This document shows, in pieces, positions 51,930-55,299 of a stretch of DNA of 55,299 bases. Position numbers and translations under genes: made by a program. The notes below the pieces were generated by a model, which had not been told where the DNA came from, searched no databases, and saw only the letters and a program-made list of their open reading frames with translations. This DNA comes from Chitinophagaceae bacterium (GTDB lineage Bacteria; Bacteroidota; Bacteroidia; Chitinophagales; Chitinophagaceae). Every line of letters begins with the position of its first letter. Position 1 is the first letter of the stretch. The DNA is taken from positions 1 to 55,299 of the forward strand of contig CANCSS010000014.1 in assembly GCA_947380905.1 (NCBI GenBank). Reading direction: 5' to 3'.

Positions 51930-52802
51930 TTAAAGCCCTTGGTAAGCTTTCATGGTGTTTTTTAATAAACCAGCAATGGTCATTAATCCAACCCCACCAG
52001 GAACAGGAGTAATGGCAGAAGCTTTTTCACAGGCTTCTTCATAGTGTACATCGCCTTTAATTCTGAAACCTTTTTTTGCAGTAGCATCTTCTACTCTGGT
52101 AATACCCACATCAATAATAACGGCACCAGGTTTAATCATATCGCCAGTTAAGAAATTAGGCACGCCCAATGCAGCCACAATAATATCGGCACCCAAACAA
52201 ACTTCTTTTAAATTTTTGGTATGGCTATGACAAATGGTAACGGTGCAATTTCCTTGCGCAATATTGCTACTTAATAAAATACTCATGGGTCTGCCCACAA
52301 TATTACTTCGACCAATCACCACCGCATTTTTTCCTTTGGTTTCAATGTTAAAATATTCAAGCATTAAAATAATTCCATAAGGCGTAGCTGGAATAAAAGT
52401 ATTTAAACCTTGTACCAAGCGGCCCACATTTACAGGATGAAAACCATCCACATCTTTCGCAGGATGAATGGCTTCAATCACTTTAGACTCTTTAATATGT
52501 TTAGGCAAAGGCAATTGAACTAAAATGCCATCACAATTAGGATCTTGATTGAGCTCGGCAATTTTTGCTAATAAAATAGCCTCTTCTACATCTGCATCAA
52601 AACGAAATAAAGAAGAACCAAATCCAGTTTCTTCGCAGTTTTTTACTTTACTAGCAACATAGGTTTCGCTAGCTCCATTGGAGCCCACCAAAATGGCGGC
52701 CAAATGAGGGGTTCTTTTACCAGCGGCTTTTAGGGCCTGAGTTTGCTCCAAAAGGGTCGCTTTTACAGCGGCGGAGGCGATTTTACCATCTAATACTAAC
52801 AT
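51930..52802 (-). CDS. folD: Bifunctional methylenetetrahydrofolate dehydrogenase/cyclohydrolase
   Basis: Interconverts methylene-, methenyl- and 10-formyl-THF, providing one-carbon units for purine and methionine initiator synthesis. The 290 residues contain [14 protein letters not shown] with the catalytic Lys, [13 protein letters not shown], and the NADP-binding [11 protein letters not shown], plus the closing [14 protein letters not shown]. It starts at 52802, 4 nt after a -7 motif TAAATTTG. The divergent DUF3467 gene starts 87 bp away. Confidence 0.96.
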   Translation of the reverse strand: MLVLDGKIASAAVKATLLEQTQALKAAGKRTPHLAAILVGSNGASETYVASKVKNCEETGFGSSLFRFDADVEEAILLAKIAELNQDPNCDGILVQLPLPKHIKESKVIEAIHPAKDVDGFHPVNVGRLVQGLNTFIPATPYGIILMLEYFNIETKGKNAVVIGRSNIVGRPMSILLSSNIAQGNCTVTICHSHTKNLKEVCLGADIIVAALGVPNFLTGDMIKPGAVIIDVGITRVEDATAKKGFRIKGDVHYEEACEKASAITPVPGGVGLMTIAGLLKNTMKAYQGL

Positions 52803-52806
52803 GATG

Positions 52807-52814
52807 CAAATTTA
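52807..52814 (-). promoter_or_regulatory. -7 element of folD
   Basis: TAAATTTG on the minus strand, with CATC between it and the ATG. No -33 TTG is seen. Confidence 0.5.
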
Positions 52815-52863
52815 GTTCTTTGAATTGCAGTGCTGTAATTTTTTTTTAACATTCCATCCCCTG

Positions 52864-52871
52864 TATCTTTG
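52864..52871 (+). promoter_or_regulatory. -7 element of the DUF3467 gene
   Basis: TATCTTTG matches TAnnTTTG and lies 17 nt before the ATG. Confidence 0.5.
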
Positions 52872-52888
52872 TGGCCTTAATAAAAAGT

Positions 52889-53197
52889 ATGGAACAAAAC
52901 CCAAACCAACCCTTAAACATCGAAATAAGTGAAGAAATAGCCGAAGGCGCTTATGCCAACTTGGCTATTATCACCCATAGCAATGCCGAATTTGTAGTTG
53001 ATTTTGTTAACGTCATGCCAGGTACCCCAAAAAGCAAGGTAAAAAGCAGAGTCATTTTAACCCCAATGCATGCTAAAAGATTTATGAAAGCCTTGGTGGA
53101 AAATGTAGAACGCTATGAAGAAGCGAATGGCCAAATTGCAGATATGTTGCCGGTAGAAATTCCAATGAATTTTGGTGGGCCTACAGCGCAAGCATAG
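52889..53197 (+). CDS. DUF3467 protein
   Basis: Function unknown. The 102-residue soluble protein has the family core EGAYANLAIITHSNAEFVVDF and the motif KVKSRVILTPMHAKRFMKAL, followed by an alpha-helical segment that ends ENVERYEEANGQ. It has no signal peptide or membrane segment. The start is ATG at 52889; earlier codons in frame run through the -7 element. It ends 16 bp from the convergent radC gene. Confidence 0.85.
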   Translation: MEQNPNQPLNIEISEEIAEGAYANLAIITHSNAEFVVDFVNVMPGTPKSKVKSRVILTPMHAKRFMKALVENVERYEEANGQIADMLPVEIPMNFGGPTAQA

Positions 53198-53213
53198 TTT
53201 TTAAAAAATCAAA

Positions 53214-53903
53214 TTACCAGAGTGTATTTTGTTCGGCATAACTATAGTAGCCTTCGAGGCTTACTATAATATGGTCTATTAATTTTATATCAAAATATTC
53301 GGCGCCCTTTTTTATTTTCTCTGTTAAAATATTGTCCATTTTACTGGGTTGCAATTGCCCACTTGGATGATTGTGACATATAATAAAACCAGTAGCTTCA
53401 TGGCTAAGTGCTAATTTAAAAATGAGTCGGGGATCGGCAATGGTGCCAGTAATACCACCTTCACTTAATATGGCTTCGTGAATAATTTTATTGGCTTGAT
53501 TTAACAACAGCACCATAAAAATTTCTCTGTTTTCAAATTGCAATAAATATTTAAGATGTTGCGCTACGTCGCCACTTTGATGAATATTCTTATTGCTTAT
53601 GGGGTTGGAAATTCTTCTCGAACCCAATTCAATAGCTGCTAAAATGCGAATGGCTTTTACTTTTCCAATGCCTTTTATTTTTAATGCCAACAGGTCTGTA
53701 ACAGTTAGTTTTGAAAATTTTTGCAAATTGTTTTGAGCAGCAGCAAGCAGGGTCCTAGCCAATTCAATGGCGTTTAGATGAATGGTGCCATGTTGTATCA
53801 AAATGGCCAAAAGTTCTACATCGCTTAGGTATTTAGCCCCTTTCGAGTAAAGCTTGTGCAGGGGCTGGTCTTGCATGGCCCAGGATTTGATAGGGTTTGA
53901 CAT
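53214..53903 (-). CDS. radC: RadC/YeeS-family JAB1 domain protein
   Basis: A 229-residue protein with an N-terminal helix-hairpin-helix region (about 25-90, SDVELLAILIQHGT and LLALKIKGIGKVKAIRI) and a C-terminal JAB1/MPN metalloprotease-like domain. Its metal motif is HNHPSGQLQPSKMD, with Glu in SEGGITG upstream. The old role in DNA repair is not well supported; a link to natural transformation has been suggested. The start at 53903 lies 5 nt after a -7 motif. It belongs to the same genome as dprA but is not linked to it. Confidence 0.92.
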   Translation of the reverse strand: MSNPIKSWAMQDQPLHKLYSKGAKYLSDVELLAILIQHGTIHLNAIELARTLLAAAQNNLQKFSKLTVTDLLALKIKGIGKVKAIRILAAIELGSRRISNPISNKNIHQSGDVAQHLKYLLQFENREIFMVLLLNQANKIIHEAILSEGGITGTIADPRLIFKLALSHEATGFIICHNHPSGQLQPSKMDNILTEKIKKGAEYFDIKLIDHIIVSLEGYYSYAEQNTLW

Positions 53904-53908
53904 AGCGA

Positions 53909-53916
53909 CAAATCTA
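53909..53916 (-). promoter_or_regulatory. -7 element of radC
   Basis: TAGATTTG on the minus strand, 5 nt before the ATG. No -33 TTG is seen. Confidence 0.45.
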
Positions 53917-54038
53917 CCTCAATCAAAAAATGCGGAACACCGTATAAATACGGGTGCTAAGTCGTCTAATATGTGTATAAGTTGGCGAGATGTTGAAAAG
54001 TAGGACCCTTATTTTTTAAGTTTTGTAATTGATAATTA

Positions 54039-54046
54039 TAACTTTG
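54039..54046 (+). promoter_or_regulatory. -7 element of prs
   Basis: TAACTTTG matches TAnnTTTG and lies 18 nt before the chosen ATG at 54065. Confidence 0.5.
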
Positions 54047-54064
54047 ACGCACATCCTAACCTAC

Positions 54065-55018
54065 ATGAATCCTTCAGTCAAAATATTCGCGGGAACTGGC
54101 TCACAAGCTTTAGCAGAAAAAATTGCACAACGCTTTGGTGCACCTATTGGAAAAATAAATATTCAAAAATTTAGTGATGGAGAATTCCAGCCTATTTTTT
54201 TAGAAAGTATTAGAGGGGATTATGTTTTTTTAGTACAAAGTACTTATGCTCCTTCTGAAAATTTGATGGAATTGTTAATGATGATAGATGCGGCCAAAAG
54301 AGCAAGTGCCTATAAAATTATTACTGTGATTCCTTATTATGGTTTTGCAAGACAGGATAGAAAAGACAAACCAAGGGTTGCTATAGGAGCAAAATTAATA
54401 GCTACTTTATTAGAAGCAGCAGGAGCGCATCGTGTTATTACGATGGATTTGCACGCGGCACAAATTCAAGGATTTTTTGATGTACCGGTGGATCACTTAG
54501 ATAGTTCGGCCATCTTCATTCCTTATATTCAACAATTGAAATTAGAGAATTTGGCATTTGCTGCCCCCGATGTAGGAAGCACCAATCGCGTAAGAGAAGT
54601 GGCCAATTACTTTAATGCCGAAATGGTAATATGTGACAAGCACCGTAAGCGTGCCAATGAAATAGCCAGTATGGTGGTAATAGGAGATGTTACCGGAAAG
54701 GACATTGTAATAGTAGATGATATCTGCGATACTGGGGGCACCTTGGTAAAAGCAGCAGCACTTTTAAAAGAAAAGGGAGCCAGAACAGTGCGCGCTATGA
54801 TTACGCATCCGGTATTGAGCGGGAAGGCCTATGAAAATATCGAAAACAGCGTATTAGAGGAATTGGTGGTTTGTGATACTATACCACTAAAGCATCCCTC
54901 TAAAAAAATACAAGTATTAACGGTGGCAGATTTGTTTGCCATAGCCATCAGAAACGCCTATGAAAACAAGAGTATAACCAGCTTGTTTGTACACTCCCAA
55001 TTAAAGGCAAGGAGCTAG
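54065..55018 (+). CDS. prs: Ribose-phosphate pyrophosphokinase
   Basis: Makes PRPP from ribose 5-phosphate and ATP for purine, pyrimidine, His and Trp synthesis. The 317 residues include the opening VKIFAGTGSQALAEKIAQRFG, the flexible-loop region YYGFARQDRKDKPRVAI, the metal and ATP-binding histidine in MDLHAAQIQGFFD, and the PRPP-binding loop VIVDDICDTGGTL. The ATG at 54065 is preferred over the TTG at 54029, as the latter would place the -7 element within the coding part. rplY follows, as is usual in many bacteria. Confidence 0.96.
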   Translation: MNPSVKIFAGTGSQALAEKIAQRFGAPIGKINIQKFSDGEFQPIFLESIRGDYVFLVQSTYAPSENLMELLMMIDAAKRASAYKIITVIPYYGFARQDRKDKPRVAIGAKLIATLLEAAGAHRVITMDLHAAQIQGFFDVPVDHLDSSAIFIPYIQQLKLENLAFAAPDVGSTNRVREVANYFNAEMVICDKHRKRANEIASMVVIGDVTGKDIVIVDDICDTGGTLVKAAALLKEKGARTVRAMITHPVLSGKAYENIENSVLEELVVCDTIPLKHPSKKIQVLTVADLFAIAIRNAYENKSITSLFVHSQLKARS

Positions 55019-55051
55019 TAGTCAATTAGTTATCAAATAAAACGAAATAGT

Positions 55052-55080
55052 AAGGAGAGACTTTGGTTTCTCCTTTATTA
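55052..55080 (+). terminator. Hairpin between prs and rplY
   Basis: AAGGAGA / TCTCCTT stem with a 10-nt loop followed by TATTATTTC. Moderate terminator. Confidence 0.6.
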
Positions 55081-55132
55081 TTTCATACCTTCGCCGTCCA
55101 AATTATTTATCAAGAAAATAAAAAAATCAGTA

Positions 55133-55299
55133 ATGAAAACAATTACAATTGAAGGCCACTTGAGGACCGAAAATGGCAAAAAAGCCGCCCGCCAGCTTCG
55201 CTCTCAAGAAAACGTGCTGGGTGTAATTTACGGGGGTGCTCAGGAGGTTAATTTTTATGCTCCTGCAAAGGCTTTTAAGTCTTTAGTGTACACAAGTGA
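55133..55299 (+). CDS. rplY: 50S ribosomal protein L25 (Ctc-type), 3' end outside window
   Basis: 5S rRNA-binding ribosomal protein. The visible 55 residues begin MKTITIEGHLRTENGKKAAR, the standard opening of the Bacteroidota L25/Ctc form, followed by GVIYGGAQEVNFYAPAKAF. The frame is still open at the last base; the final TGA in the text is out of frame. A -7-like motif TACCTTCG lies at 55088. It follows prs by 114 bp, with a hairpin between them. Confidence 0.92.
   Translation, partial: MKTITIEGHLRTENGKKAARQLRSQENVLGVIYGGAQEVNFYAPAKAFKSLVYTS

Overview
The window is a 55.3 kb piece of a Bacteroidota chromosome, most likely family Chitinophagaceae. This is inferred from four things: AT-rich coding DNA; starts without recognisable Shine-Dalgarno sequences; many promoters with the Bacteroidota -7 motif TAnnTTTG (some with TTTG 19-20 bp upstream); and typical families of the phylum (fused GldF-GldG, Lnb/DUF4105, DUF4293, a PorE-like OmpA protein, a split transketolase, a bacterial GGGPS/PcrB). 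I see no prophage, insertion sequence, CRISPR array, rRNA or tRNA gene. It reads as core chromosome with one small accessory insert, a hicAB toxin-antitoxin pair at about 41.0-41.7 kb.

Layout. 0-11.9 kb: end of rnc, methylmalonyl-CoA epimerase, iscS-iscU-iscA, a gldF-gldG fusion, a TerC-type protein, lspA, a long ileS with a swapped GIHH signature, and behind it a DksA-like protein with a histone-H1-like tail. 11.9-24 kb: MsbA-type exporter, rbfA, FtsX-type permease, orphan transketolase N-half, frr, EamA transporter, scpA, dxs, a LytS/LytTR two-component pair and GGGPS. 24-30.1 kb: B12-dependent ribonucleotide reductase nrdJ, then a GMC flavoprotein with its Tat-lipoprotein partner. 30.1-41 kb: metG, LD-carboxypeptidase, a membrane protein, purQ, a two-gene DsbD-type thiol system, an ECF sigma factor and a UvrA. 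41-55.3 kb: hicAB, DUF4293, glyA, a nucleotidyltransferase, an SDR, Lnb, guaB, dprA, the PorE-like protein, queE, folD, a DUF3467 protein, radC, prs and the start of rplY.

Genes that work together include the Isc trio; LspA with Lnb (two steps of lipoprotein maturation, encoded far apart); folD with glyA (one-carbon metabolism); prs, purQ and guaB (purines); and the GMC oxidoreductase with its small subunit. GldFG and the PorE-like protein point to a gliding/type IX secretion lineage.

The least explained structure is intergenic. A hairpin-plus-tail element of about 60 bp occurs three times: once, diverged, after nrdJ, and twice in perfect tandem after the GMC operon. Other points of interest are start codons 3-5 nt after complete or partial TAnnTTTG promoters (possible leaderless mRNAs), a 27-bp divergent control region between metG and the LD-carboxypeptidase gene, and DnaA-box-like words upstream of nrdJ.
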